A stretch of DNA of 64,000 nucleotides from Utricularia gibba (taxonomy: Eukaryota > Streptophyta > Magnoliopsida > Lamiales > Lentibulariaceae): positions 2,852,001-2,916,000 of the forward strand of contig CM007991.1 in assembly GCA_002189035.1 (NCBI GenBank), written 5' to 3'. Within the stretch, counting starts at the first letter, position 1. Each line of letters begins with the position of its first letter. The notes beneath the pieces are model-generated. The model was given only the letters and a program-made list of their open reading frames with translations, was not told where the DNA came from and ran no database searches. Positions 10,443 to 22,425 of the stretch are shown piece by piece. The translations under genes were made by a program, and so were the position numbers.

Positions 10443-11486
10443 TTAATCAGCTCTAGACTGGCCGGCACGAGATGAGAGGATAATGCCCACGATCAGACCG
10501 TACAGTGCAAGGGCTTCAGCAAAAATAAGGATGAGGATCATCCCAACGAAAAGCTTTGGTTGTTGCGCATTTGCCCTGTAATATGAAAGATAAAAGTGAG
10601 AATTACGAATAAGCGCAGTAATCAAGCGTTTTGAGGCAAGAAAAAATGCATAATTCGACAGCACACAGGTAATGGATTCATGCATCTGTATTACAGAGCT
10701 GAAAAAAAACCAAAAGAAAACACGAACTCCTTGATGAGACCTCCACAAGGATTGATGTAAATCTAACTGACATAAAAGCCATTCAAACAGATGAATGACG
10801 ATCTACAGACTTTGACTGAAACCCGAGTATCATATCATCTTTAACAGAATAACACCAAGCATAATGATCTGTTCAAAAACCCAAGAAAAAGCAATCACCT
10901 TACTATTCCAATATACCGGTGAAAAACCCTCCTTTGTGATTGATATCGCATACAACCCATCATCTAAATTTCAAGAAAACTGACCAGAACCTAATTACGT
11001 CAACAGAATCTCACCTAACGCCAGCATCACCGACGATTCCAATTGCCATACCAGCAGCCAGGCCGGCCAGACCACACGCGAGTCCAGACGATAGATGAGC
11101 ATAGCCATCAAATAAGTAGTAAGATTTCGCCTTTGGATTAATTCCAGTACTGATGATGACAGCGATAATCAGCCCATAAATACCCAAAACACCAGCCATA
11201 ACCACAGGAACAATAGATTTCATCACCAGCTCCGGCCTCATCACACCCATGGATGCCACCCCGACGCCGCTCTTCGCCGTGCCGTACGCCGCCCCATACC
11301 TAAAAAAGAAAACCAGAATCACATCCATCAAATCAAATCAAATCATCCTCCTCTCTCAATTAAGTCAGCTCTCTGATCCAGAACAAAAAAAAGAACCGGA
11401 GATTCACATGAAAAGACGAGCGCCGCTGCAGCGCCAAGGAAACCAAAGAACGGCGCCGTCTCATCTCCGCTAAAAGTCGACGACAT
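10443..11486 (-). CDS. VHA-c: V-type proton ATPase 16 kDa proteolipid subunit c, one-base frameshift in exon 2
   Basis: Subunit c forms the proton-carrying membrane ring of the vacuolar V-ATPase. Exons (minus strand): 11408-11486, 11015-11299, 10443-10575. The protein is nearly identical to plant VHA-c: [20 protein letters not shown], then [35 protein letters not shown], and a C-terminal exon ending AGQSRAD. The essential ring glutamate lies in the last helix segment [12 protein letters not shown]. Exon 2 should begin GT-ATG-GGG-GCG after the T left by exon 1, but only four G follow ATG instead of five. The exon lengths sum to 497 nt; one extra G gives 498 (165 aa plus stop), the normal family size. 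All splice sites are canonical. The likeliest explanation is a homopolymer error rather than a pseudogene, as the rest of the protein is perfectly conserved. Confidence 0.93.
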
Positions 11487-11857
11487 TCCTCCTGATCGTG
11501 CCGAAACCCGCACCGTAGCATTTATCCTTCGTCTCTTCCCAAGTTTATAGTTCACGTTCGACACTCAAAAGGACCGGGTCGGATCTCATAGCTGGCCGCG
11601 GGCCACACTTTGAGCCCATCCCAAATCACAAAACTGCATAGTGAGCTCAAGAATCCAGGCTCATTATGGGCCCAAAACCCGCCCAAAATAAGAATCAGGC
11701 TATTTAATTTTACGCGCACGGGTTTCTAATTGGTCGGCTGGTTGTCTGAGGATATGGAGTCTGATGTTCTGTGAAATCACCCTCTCAGGCGTTTTACTCG
11801 CGAGAATCTATTCAGGTGTGCTTCTTCTCCCCTAACAAGCACTGGTGGCAAACGGCA
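11487..11857. promoter_or_regulatory. Bidirectional promoter between VHA-c and the methyltransferase
   Basis: These 371 bp separate two divergently transcribed genes. They contain the palindrome TGGGCCCA at 11667-11674 and further GGCCAC/GCCCA motifs nearby. Such TGGGCC (site II type) elements are common upstream of plant housekeeping genes. Shared regulation is an inference from layout. Confidence 0.5.
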
Positions 11858-13096
11858 ATGGGTTCTGTAAGTCTCAAAATTGGGGATGGGACAGCAAAAT
11901 TCAACAAGGGGTCTTTGTGTTCTTCGGGCTTGAATCTCCTCATGATACTCTCCGTCATCATTACCAACGTTTTCGCTTTATATGCTTTCACATACCAATC
12001 GAAAAGTGCACAGAATCCCAAGAACATTTCTCTGATCTCAGAAAAGGTGAGCTTAATCCTCAGAGAGATTGATTCTTCTCAAAAGAAACTAAACCAGATG
12101 GAGAAAGAGGTCTTGGGTTACGAAAGCATTGATCTTTCGAAACCCAACGTCCCAACCGAGCTCAAAAACTTCCTCAACCGGCAGCCGCTTCCACTGGGAA
12201 AAGATTCACGATCAGGGCTCACTGAAATGGTTGCATCTGTTGGGCATTCTTGCGGGAGATCTGTGGATTCGTTATCCCAGTTCATGGGATATAAACTTAA
12301 CGGGTTGTGCCCTGATGATTGGAGTCTTGCCCAGAAACTGATTCTGCAAGGATGTGAACCTTTACCCCGGAGGAGATGCTTCGCTAGGACAATGCCAAAG
12401 GTGGGTATCCAGGCCTTTCCTGCTTCGCTCTGGAGCAATGTTAGTGAGAAGATTTATAGCTGGAGTGGTTTAGGATGCAAGAATCTTGCCTGTTTGAATG
12501 CTAAGAAACTGAACAGGGATTGCGCTGGCTGTTTTGACATCACGAAGGGCAATGAAAGAGTAAGATATGTTAAAGCTGGAAGCAAGACTGATTTCCTTAT
12601 CGATGATGTGTTGGCTCTGGGAAGTGGTGGGATCAGGGTTGGTTTTGATGTTGGTGGTGGTTCTGGTACCTTTGCAGCAAGGATGGCTGAGAGAAATGTA
12701 ACTGTGGTAACTGCTACTTTGAATTTGGATGCTCCATTCAATGATTTCATTGCTGCAAGAGGTCTGTTCCCTTTGTACTTCAGTATGGATCAAAGGTTTC
12801 CCTTTTACAACAGCGTGTTTGATCTGGTTCATGCTGCCAATTCACTTGATGCGGGAGGGAGACCTGAGAAGCTGGAGTTTCTTTTGTTTGATATTGACCG
12901 TGTGCTCAGAGCTGGTGGCCTGTTGTGGCTGGATAACTTCCTCTGCTTGACTGATGATAAGAAACAAACCTTGTCACGATTGATTGAACGATTTGGATAT
13001 AAGAAGCTCAAGTGGGTTGTGGGGGAGAAAACCAATGGTGCTGGCAAGCAAGAAGTGTACCTGTCTGCTGTGCTTCAGAAGCCAGTGAGAGCATAG
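11858..13096 (+). CDS. Membrane-anchored SAM-dependent methyltransferase, At1g29790-like
   Basis: This single-exon gene encodes 412 aa from the ATG at 11858 (MGSVSLKIG). An in-frame upstream ATG exists at 11771, but the downstream one fits the family. A single hydrophobic segment at about residues 27-47 (LLMILSVIITNVFALYAF) makes it a probable type II membrane protein. A coiled region with charged residues and a Cys-rich middle (KNLACL, DCAGCFDI) follow. The C-terminal half is a Rossmann methyltransferase with motif I VGFDVGGGSGTFAARM and the later acidic motif FDLVHAANSLD. Substrate unknown; related Arabidopsis proteins are annotated only as probable methyltransferases. Complete, no lesions. 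Confidence 0.85.
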   Translation: MGSVSLKIGDGTAKFNKGSLCSSGLNLLMILSVIITNVFALYAFTYQSKSAQNPKNISLISEKVSLILREIDSSQKKLNQMEKEVLGYESIDLSKPNVPTELKNFLNRQPLPLGKDSRSGLTEMVASVGHSCGRSVDSLSQFMGYKLNGLCPDDWSLAQKLILQGCEPLPRRRCFARTMPKVGIQAFPASLWSNVSEKIYSWSGLGCKNLACLNAKKLNRDCAGCFDITKGNERVRYVKAGSKTDFLIDDVLALGSGGIRVGFDVGGGSGTFAARMAERNVTVVTATLNLDAPFNDFIAARGLFPLYFSMDQRFPFYNSVFDLVHAANSLDAGGRPEKLEFLLFDIDRVLRAGGLLWLDNFLCLTDDKKQTLSRLIERFGYKKLKWVVGEKTNGAGKQEVYLSAVLQKPVRA

Positions 13097-13398
13097 AGCA
13101 AAGAGGTTGCCAATGCCTATCCCCCAAGTCGTTTCAAATTTTGTGCTGCTTTGCTGTTGTCTCTAGCTCCACTGAGAACCATATGTATCTTATTCAACTT
13201 CTTTTCTCCAATGTAAGATTTGAAGTTTCTACATGAAGCCGTATAAAGTTATCAGCCGCAGGGAACCACCATTGTCTAACCAACCACCAACCGCAGCATT
13301 TTGACATGAGAAATCTCCAAGAAGAGAAGGCTGATATCAGGCTGACCCCAGGCATGTGTGGTGTGAGTTTCATACCCTGGCAAAAAGAAGGCTGATTC
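13097..13398. other. Convergent 3' flanks of the methyltransferase and TFIIIC genes
   Basis: Two genes end towards each other here. No coding or RNA signal is seen. Confidence 0.5.
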
Positions 13399-16300
13399 TC
13401 ACAGGGAAACATGGTCTTTCAAGACCTGTCGTGCGAGATCAAGAGCTCCACTGCTTTTATAGATCAGGTGCAAATTGTAAGCTGCCTCTCGACGAAGATT
13501 GCAATATCCAGAGCCGAGCTTCGGGGCTGTAACTGAGTTCTCGTTGGGAAGTGTGGGAATGGGACAGTCCTGGGGTTGAAGGGCCAAAGCCTTCTCGTAG
13601 TATTTCACAGCAAAAGAAACAAGACCGACATGATGGTACGCCCGGGCTATGTTATACAATGCCTCCTGCACAAAAACAAAGCACGCACGTTAGTAGTAGC
13701 ATCAGTGATCCGCAATGCACAGTTCTGTTTACTTTACAAGAGAATAATGGGCAAATTGATTTCTCTTCATTTCTCTTCGCTTATTCATCAGTGCAACATA
13801 ATATTTAAGAAAAAAATAGCAGCAAGCGTTTAACAAGTAAAGGCAGATCAAAGATATTATGATACAAAACGAAACTATTTTTTTTAAACAAACCTGGCTG
13901 TTTTCACAAAGTCGCAAGTTCCTGTAAAGAAAAGCCAGCCCTTGTAAGAAGGTCTGATGCTTGTTCTGAAGTCTGAAACTGGAGCTCAAATTAATCAAAG
14001 CAGTTCCTGAAGAAAATGAACAAAAGAATCATTTATGTGCGTTTAACTCGCGAATCCATTAAGAGTATCAACTGGAAAACCACGTACCAGCGCATAGATT
14101 GATCAAAGGATTATCAGGCATCAGTTTATAAGCTTCCAGATATTCTCGTGCAGCAGCTTGATGCTGACTAATCATTGTGAACTGATGAGCAGAAATAAGG
14201 ATTGGTGGTGCAGAATCTTTGTGCTTCACTCTCATGTTGTAAAGGAACTTGTTATGCTTCAAGAATCTGTTACTCCTGTAATAGACATGACCAGAATAAA
14301 TATGTATGTAGATGCACAAAATATTGAAAAAAAGCTTATCAATACCTCAATATCCCTTTATAGTAGCAGTTCCAGGCTGATATGCTGTACGGACGATGAC
14401 TAATAACATAGCGTACATACTCCCACCCATGAGCAGGGTCAGAAATATTATAGGCCATTTCTGCAATTTACATGTTCATGAGCCAGTGCTTTCTGAATTG
14501 TATAATTAGCGTGCATATTGTGAAACCAAAAAGAATATGGAGCAAAGCAGCCATTACAAAGAGAAAAGAATTACACATACGGGCCCCAAGAGTGCGAAGC
14601 TCCTCCTTGGTCTGCGGAGGTAAAGCATTGCATTCCAATTTCAAACTGAGGTTGATTATCTCTAGAGCATCCCAATATCTCCGCAAAGAGGATAAAGATT
14701 TGCATAACTGAAAAAGATGCAATCATCTTTCATAGAGATCAACGATATCACAACATATAATCATAATGAAAAACATGGGTAATTTTAGTTCAATAACAAT
14801 GCCAACCCTGAAGGGATTTCTGTGGGAACTGTGTTTGTTTCAATCAGGGTAAACTAAATAATAACATGATACACAGAATATCTGTGAGGGGGAAAGTGCA
14901 GCAAACATGAACTCACATCTAAAATCAAAAGGTGGTTCCCTTCTTCCTTCAAGAACTCTGGCAAGGGAGGCTTGCGAGATGGTTGCTATATAATCGCATA
15001 AAAAAGTCCAAAACAAGGTAGCCTGTGAAAACCATGCCAGCAAAGGAAAAAAGTAACGCTACAAAATGAAGCATTCAATGTCACTGCTTACTGGAGATTC
15101 ATCATCTGATTCTTCACTATCCCAATCAAATCCAGTTGCCAATGCAGCAGTCCTTCTCGCTTCCCTTTCTTCAGTCTTCTTCTGGAGCAACTTTTTTGCC
15201 CGGATTGCTCTGTACCTATCTAACACATGCATGTCAAACACACAAAAAGGCATTTGGTTAACGAACCATTAGTTGCACTTTTTACCACCGGTCACATGTT
15301 TTTTATGACAGCAGTGCTAGTGAAAAATGGGAAAATACGTAATGGCTGTTGTCTAATGATTGACAGATAAGAAACATAATTTGATTTCATCAACATATAG
15401 AGATAAAATACTCACAGATCTGCAGATGACGCTACTGGCCTGAATCCCTGAAAGACATTGTCAGTCTGCTGGTCACCCAACACTTTCAACCTTTCCGTGA
15501 GTACACTCCTGGAAAGTCTCTTCCGCATTTTAACCTGATTCCACACATATTTCAAAAAAAAGAAAAAAACACACACACACACGTTAACACAAAGAAATTA
15601 TATAATATAATGCACTGCGAAGCAATAAAGTCTCAATGTTCACCAGTAACAAATTGGGAAGGTTAGGGAATATCCTGGAAAACTACCTTTTGATGCACCG
15701 TCTCAAGATGTATTGTCTCACGAATTACAGGAAACAATACATCTACGAAGTCTTCAACTGAACCTCTGGCTTTATAAATTTGCGAAAGCTTCAACTTTAT
15801 CTTCCCATTGTGCCACCATAACTTGCTTATGTCTGATGTGGAGGCAACTGGTGCATCTGAGAACAGAATGGCCATTTCATCACCAAAGGAACGAGGCTTT
15901 CAATAAGAAAACCATATAAATACTACCAGGTTCTACAGAGGGGGAAAGAACAGAAATCGCTTCACTGGACCGATCTTCTTCAAGGAGGAGTGATGAGAGT
16001 GCTAATCTCGCATCAATGTTATCATCAAGATCTTGGATGGCTGGAAAGTATACAAGGTATGAAATCTAGAGTCACTGAAGAGAAAGTAAAAAAAAATATA
16101 GTCACCAAAACTTAAAAACAGACACATATAAATCTTTCATTTACCAGCATAATAATATTCAATTGCTTTTGTTCGTTTCCCAAGAGAGGCATAACAACGT
16201 GCAATTTTTAAATGCAGGTAACCCTGAAGACAGTTTAAACAAAATGTCAGCACTTGTAGGTGCTCGGATGGAAGTGCGTGTTCTTCAGTATGCTGGTAAT

Positions 16301-19217
16301 TATAGGGTCTTAATCTGCTCACATGATTCTTTTCAGTAACTTCCTTTAGCATGAAATAGTATTTCAGTGAAGAATCAAATTGCCCAACAGCCATCAATGT
16401 GTCAGCAACATCAACTATGACATCAGGATGACAAGATACATCCTCTAGTTTTAAATCTTTGAAGTGGTCCTGTGACGTAAATAGTAGTAGTAATCAGGTT
16501 ACAAGTGTCCAAATGCTTTAAACCGGGTCAAAACATTCACATAACACAAAAAAATAAATAAATGAAGTGTAACTACTACGGCATGGAAAATTATGTGAAT
16601 TCATGGAGTCGCATCCATCATGATAGCTGCTAGGCAAATTGGATAAAAGGAAAATTTTGGTATACATGGTGCCAACCTCGGCCTTCTCCAGATTCCCAAG
16701 ATGAGCATGGCAGATTCCAGCTTTTATTTTTAGATGAAGTGGAATCTCTTTTAAGACACCATATGCGAGCTGGATGTGTTCAAGAGCTCGAATATACTCA
16801 CTATGTTCCATCAGTACTGAAGATAATAGATTCACCACAACTAAAATATCAGAATGATGATTCTTAAGGTAACCTTCCAGCATACAAACAGCTTGCTGCC
16901 ATTGACCGCTTAATTTGTACAGCTAAAAAAATAACAGTCAGTTAAACAGCAAACATTGCATCACAAGTAAAGAAGTCTCGTATAGAAGCTCGAAACAGCT
17001 AAGATTAGTGGGTTGATATTGTAGATAATGCAACAAAATAGTATTAAGTGCCTTACAATAAAAAGGATTATTAAAGAATATTGAATGAAGTAAATGAGAA
17101 ACTACCGGTGCATAATATTGCGAAGCACATACTACCAACACTTTTAAATTCAGATTGTCCGAAACCACTAACAAAAAATGTACCTGGGTAGCTTTAGTCA
17201 ACAATTCAATTTCATCTGGACACAGCTTAAAAATTTGCTCATAAGTTTCAGCTGCTTTATGATATTCTCCAAGATCTAAATAAAGTGAAGCACGGAGATT
17301 GAGAAGAACAGTATCTCCAGGATCTGCTAATATGGCCTTATTCAAACAATAATTTGCTTGCGACTTGTCTCCTTGTTCTCTGCAAATTAAAAATAGAAAC
17401 TGAAATTTCATGGACTTAATGCCTTTGCTTAAATAAAAATATTCTGGTTCAAGTATAGGATGTTAAGTTAATTTATCTGATAAGATTTCGTTGCCCCGGG
17501 AGGTGGAAGAGATAAAGAGTAAAGATGGGCATATCAAGACTACACCATTTGACAGATCTTGATGAAACCAACACACGCATCGTTAAAAATAAATCATGCA
17601 GAAACCATTCAAGTCCGAGAAACAGTGATTACCATAAGATAAGAAATCTTACATTGACTCAGCAATCAGAAGTTTCCAGAAAGCAGTATCTTTGGGATTC
17701 AAATGAGCAGCGATCATGTAGAAATTCATTGCTCTCTTATTATCACCAGTCACAGAGTAAACTCGACCAAGAAGATGATATGGATCAGATAAATTAGGAG
17801 CCACGCGAATAACATCTTTTAACACCCTGACAGCCTACATTAGGGCAGGAAAAATCAGATAATAGATTTAGAGGCAACACATCTCATGAAACATAGCCTC
17901 ATTATTTCTGTAACAACTCTCAACTGCCATGAAATTTTCAACCATTTCTTACAAAGAAAACTCACATCCTAAGACATATGACTACTATGCAATTTCTCAA
18001 GAAACAGGTAAGTATGAAATCTAGTCCAAATGTAGACAACAGTACGTCTTCAAAGTGATCCTTCGAAATATGAAATGCAGCATCACCAAGTTTTCGAGCC
18101 ACTTCAGGGTTAAGCTTATTCTTTGATCCCTTCCTTCGTCCTCGGTTCACAGGTTGATTCTAGTTAAAAAAAAAAAAACCCACCAAGATAAGGCATTTAG
18201 TATACTACTGTACAAAAACAAAATATTGGAAATTTAGATGAGGAACATATTCACCCAAAAAATACGAGAAAGTACATGCATCAAGCTGGCTCAGTTCAAA
18301 CACAGAGCAAAAGCTAGGCACCATCATAAAAGTTTGATTTTTCGAGCCTAAAGGTGGACATGAAAATACAATAAGTGCAAAGTCCCCAACATTTGGTTCT
18401 AATCCTACAACAGCAACCAAGCCAGATGAGAAAAAATACCATGCCAGATGAGAAAAAATACCATGCCAGTGAATGCAGCATTTCACTAAACAGAGAGAAA
18501 AAGGATGGGGTATTCCTTGGAGAGCAAAAGTACATATGTAAAAGATAAGACCACACAGATGAAATAAAAAGTGTAAAACTAGCAGCCTTGGTGAATAAAT
18601 GCGTAGTGGAAACAACCACACTAACGCACCCTGAATCTCAGAATCGAGAAAACAGCTCAATTCATACCTTTCTCGACCTTTTCCTCTTGCGAGATATCAT
18701 AGTCTCCATTAATTCTTCAAAACTCGCCGCAGCATCTTCTTCCTGTCTCATCCTCTTAGTAGGAGTTTCACTGCAATCCCCACCCAACAGTCATATAAGA
18801 GAACTCAAAAAAGTAGATGGATTTATATGGTTAAAAAAAATTGCACAGTAATGCCTTAACAAGAAAAAACCTTTCGCACCGCCGCAGCGAAGGGCGGCTC
18901 CTGGCTGCCAACTCAGCATAATGGTTCTTTACCCACTCGAATCGTTGATAAGGCTGCAACCCAGACGCATCCTCAGACTCAGCGAAGGACAAAGGATCCA
19001 TATCCCCACTGAATCGAAACTCGTACCCCGAAGCCTCTCCATCAGCCGAACCCTCGCTATCATCTTCACCCAGGTTACCCTCTGATCCAAGTTCCAGTTC
19101 TAGCGGATGTTCAGCCGCATCAAAGTCGACGGTTTCTCCTTCAATCGGCATACCATCATCGATTCCTAGGACATCCATCGCTGGATCATCGCCGCTATTT
19201 TCCTCCCGCGACTCCAT
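13399..19217 (-). CDS. TFIIIC subunit with TPR repeats (general transcription factor 3C polypeptide 3-like)
   Basis: TFIIIC binds the A and B boxes of tRNA genes and recruits TFIIIB and RNA polymerase III; this subunit (tau131/TFIIIC102 type) is the TPR assembly scaffold. I reconstruct 18 exons on the minus strand: 18871-19217, 18668-18770, 18046-18159, 17653-17834, 17184-17379, 16677-16922, 16323-16469, 16145-16223, 15927-16040, 15687-15856, 15416-15534, 15092-15215, 14917-14985, 14581-14707, 14346-14460, 14088-14275, 13894-14006, 13399-13665. They sum to 2820 nt, exactly 939 codons plus stop, with GT-AG sites throughout. The N-terminus is acidic (about residues 1-100), a basic stretch follows (RKRKRSRK; RGRRKGSKNK), then two TPR arrays separated by a charged segment (DWDSEESDDES). 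The last TPRs read EALYNIARAYHHVGL and AAYNLHLIYKSSGAL. No lesion seen. Confidence 0.88.
18421..18464. repeat. 22-bp direct tandem duplication in a TFIIIC intron
   Basis: The unit GCCAGATGAGAAAAAATACC plus AT occurs twice back to back (18421-18442 and 18443-18464), followed by GCCAG of a third start. It lies inside the intron between exons 2 and 3 of the TFIIIC gene, so it does not alter the protein. The perfect identity suggests a recent slippage or microhomology duplication. Confidence 0.9.
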
Positions 19218-20024
19218 ACGGTTATCCGTTGGCGCAAAACCAAGGAGCGCGGATCAAACAAAATAAAGATGGGTAGTGAATGGGCGAGGGCTTGAACAGT
19301 TGGGTGGTTTAATTGGACTCATTTCAAGCCCCAGAGATAAATTGGGCCGCGGTCCATTATCCATTCTATAAGCCCATTCCATCAACAAATTGATATAATT
19401 TAATAATATATAAAAATATATATATTTTTTTATTTTTAGATTTTTATTTTTAAAAAATCCATGAAAACGTATATAATTACCATCAATTTACAAAATTATT
19501 TAATTTTATGATTTATTAACCATTAAATAATTTAAATCATAATAATTATTACTAAAGTATCATGTCGGTAGATATAGTATTCAAAACAAAGATGGTGCCA
19601 GAATTCCTGAGAAGATAATGCCGATTGCGGGGATGATCATGTAGAGGAAGTTGTCGGGTATACAGCTTAAATCCGGTGAAGAATCTTCTTCCTGTGCATA
19701 AACCTGAAAGAGATGATTTTTGGACGAAGAACAGTTTTTTTCAAGTCCATGAAGTAAGAACGGTTTCTGTTCTTTTGGCCTCTGTCATTAGTTGCTTGGT
19801 TTTGTTATCATATCATTATTTTTTTCTCGTGCATTGAAATTTTCTTGTCCATTCGCGGGCTTCACTATTTTTAGCTTCTTCGTGGAGAGTGATGTTCCTC
19901 CTGATCTATTTTTCCTTCTTTCCTGTGCATTCTCAGGTTTTCCATCTAATGCCACACGTGCTCTTGTATTTCTTGTGATTAAGTTTGATCTGCTACCTTC
20001 TGTGAAAGCTTTGGGCACTGCAAC
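19218..20024. promoter_or_regulatory. Divergent promoter region of TFIIIC and PILS
   Basis: The TFIIIC side has TGGGCC at 19343-19348 and GCCCA motifs near 19370, about 130-150 bp upstream of its ATG, typical of housekeeping promoters. Positions 19385-19560 are AT-rich. The stretch 19590-20020 probably carries the PILS 5' UTR. No protein-coding frame is credible. Confidence 0.5.
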
Positions 20025-22025
20025 ATGGGCTTCTTCGATCTGTTCCTTACTTCTTCTATTCCAGTTATAAAAGTTCTCTTGTTGACTGGGCTTGGATCTT
20101 ATCTCGGGTTAGATCGTGTAAAGATCCTTGGAGATGATGCTAGGAAGCATTTGAATAATGTGAGTAGCCTCATCATGGATATTACTTAAGTATATTGAAC
20201 TGCATTTTGCACTTCGCTGTTAGGAGTGCTATGTGGTCATTTTATTTGCACTGCCCAAGTAACATTAATTTTGATGTCTTCTTTAACAGATTACATTTTT
20301 CGTATTTAGTCCAGCTCTTGTCTACAGCAACTTAGCCAAGACAATAACATATGATAGCATGGTGAAACTGTAAGCTTCCTATGGTTTATTGTATTTCCAG
20401 ATCAATGTCGTTTAATATAAATATTTTTCAGGTGGTTCATGCCTGTCAATATTCTAATCACATTCATAATTGGGTCAATTCTTGGTTGGGTAATCATTCA
20501 TGTAACAGGAGCACCTCCACAGCTCCGTGGGCTTATTATAGGTTGCTGTGCTGCAGGTACTGCAAAGCTTTACCTAAATTCTGTGAACATAATTAAAAAA
20601 CACAATATGCATCAACAGGGAATATGGGGAACTTGCTTCTTATTATAATTCCCGGGGTTTGTAAAGAGAGAGGGAGCCCCTTTGGGGACCCTGAGGTTTG
20701 CTACACATCAGGAATGGCCTATGCTTCTTTGTCAATGGCAGTACGTAAGCATATATATATGCTGCATTCTATATTTTAACTTCTGCAATGTCTCTTACCC
20801 CTCTTTGTTTTATGCTCAGGTTGGAGCCATTTATCTCTGGTCCTATGTGTATAATATAGTCAGGATATATTCAAGTATAAACACGAATGGAGTGGAAACG
20901 AGTGATGCACATGCTGCTGCTGTCTCTTCAAGGGAAAGCTTATTATCTCCGTCAAGTAGTTGGACAGAATCTTTAATAGTTTCTGAAGACCATGAAAACC
21001 AGTTATCTCCATCTGAAGTTGGTTTCCAGAATAAGACGCATCTGGTGATTAATTACCTTGTGATTACATGGACAGCTAAAAATTCATTTAAAACTTACCT
21101 GTGAGGACCCATTGTGAATATGTCGAATTTTCTCTATGTAGGTTTGTTTTCTGGATTCCACAAAAAGGCATACAGTGATATTGATCAGACAGTTGAACCT
21201 TAAGAGACTGTTTGCACCACCAACCACAGCAGCGGTATTTTTATTTTATTTTTTACAAAAATATTGACTAAAAGTTTATCCTATCCAGCGCTGCTCTATG
21301 CACAGATTGCAGGTTTTGTAGTGGGCCTCGTGCCTCAACTTAGACATCTCACAATTAGTGATCCGGCACCTCTCCGTGCACTCCAAGATACTGCACTCTT
21401 GCTTGGGTAAAAAATCCTTTTTTTTACTTAAATCACCATGCTGGTTTACATGGAGCTGCTAGAATAATCATCTGGTGTTTCTTTTTCCAGGGATGGAGCT
21501 ATTCCTTCAGTGTCACTCATTACAGGTGCAAACCTTCTAAAAGGTTGGTGGTTCTTATTGTGTATTGTGGCATTTGCCACTGCATCTGCACTCATTTTCA
21601 TGCTTTTTTTTTTTCTTTGGTTTGCTTTCAGGTTTAAGAGGATCAGGGATTCAGAAGCCTATTATCTTTGGAATCATGTTTGTTCGTTACGTGGCATTAC
21701 CTGCTTTGGGGATTGCCATCCTCAGAGCAACCCACAGTTTTGGTTTCATACCACACGATAATCCATTGTATCATTTCATTCTTCTACTGCAGTTTGCTGT
21801 TCCACCTGCAATGAATATAGGTATGCCACCAGAGTCAATGTGATTTCTCTCGCTTACTCTTCGTATGCATTTCATTTTTGCATTCTCAATGCAGGAACAA
21901 TAACACAACTGTTTGGAGCTGGTGAGAGCGAATGCTCAGTGATCATGTTATGGTGCTATTCATTTGCTTCCATCGCTCTGACGCTCTGGTCAACATTGTT
22001 CTTATGGCTGGTGTCTCAAATGTGA
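20025..22025 (+). CDS. PIN-LIKES (PILS) auxin transport facilitator
   Basis: PILS proteins sit in the ER membrane and control intracellular auxin accumulation. Ten exons: 20025-20159, 20290-20369, 20432-20556, 20619-20740, 20820-21044, 21142-21234, 21306-21406, 21491-21543, 21632-21820, 21895-22025. They sum to 1254 nt, exactly 417 aa plus stop. The layout is the membrane-transport (auxin carrier) fold: about five N-terminal helices (VIKVLLLTGLGSYLGL, GNLLLIIIPGVCKERGSPFG), a hydrophilic loop (residues about 195-260), then five C-terminal helices with diagnostic NLKRLFAPPTTAA, LLLGDGAIPSVSLITGANLL, GLRGSGIQKPI, PPAMNIGTITQLFGAGESEC. The end of exon 5 (CTG|GTGATT at 21044) is the least certain boundary, as it falls in the variable loop. 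Which PILS member it matches is not resolved. Confidence 0.88.
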
Positions 22026-22425
22026 CTATGGCAAGAACTGAGTAAACAGGCCACAGCTCGTGCCTGCGCCAGCATAGCAGAAGGCAAAATCTTGCTGCTC
22101 TGTCTGGGAAGATTTGTTGTTTTGGATGAGTTTTATCTCAGTATTCACGCTTTGGAATGAAATGTAAAAACCAATATTCGAGAAGTCAAAAAAAAAAAAA
22201 AAAAGAAGCGAATTGGCCTTGCATTAACTGAGTTTTTCATAGCATAGCACTGCAGAATGCAAAAAGAGCAGTACAATTCATACTTGAGATATAATAGCCG
22301 ATAACCTAATGCAGAGATTCGAATTGCAAGGTATCTTAAAGCACACAAGGAGATTAATTTTCCCAAGCTCGCGGGCAGCAAGCAAATTATCCACCTGAAC
22401 TATGGTTGTGATACTGATTCGTCTC
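22026..22425. other. Convergent 3' flanks of PILS and CDKB1
   Basis: Holds the two 3' UTRs and an A-run at about 22188-22204. No gene is seen. Confidence 0.5.

Noticed and set aside
13100-13398. Possible CRISPR or other prokaryotic-style repeats anywhere in the window
   Set aside because: No regularly spaced repeats are present and the sequence is plainly plant nuclear DNA.
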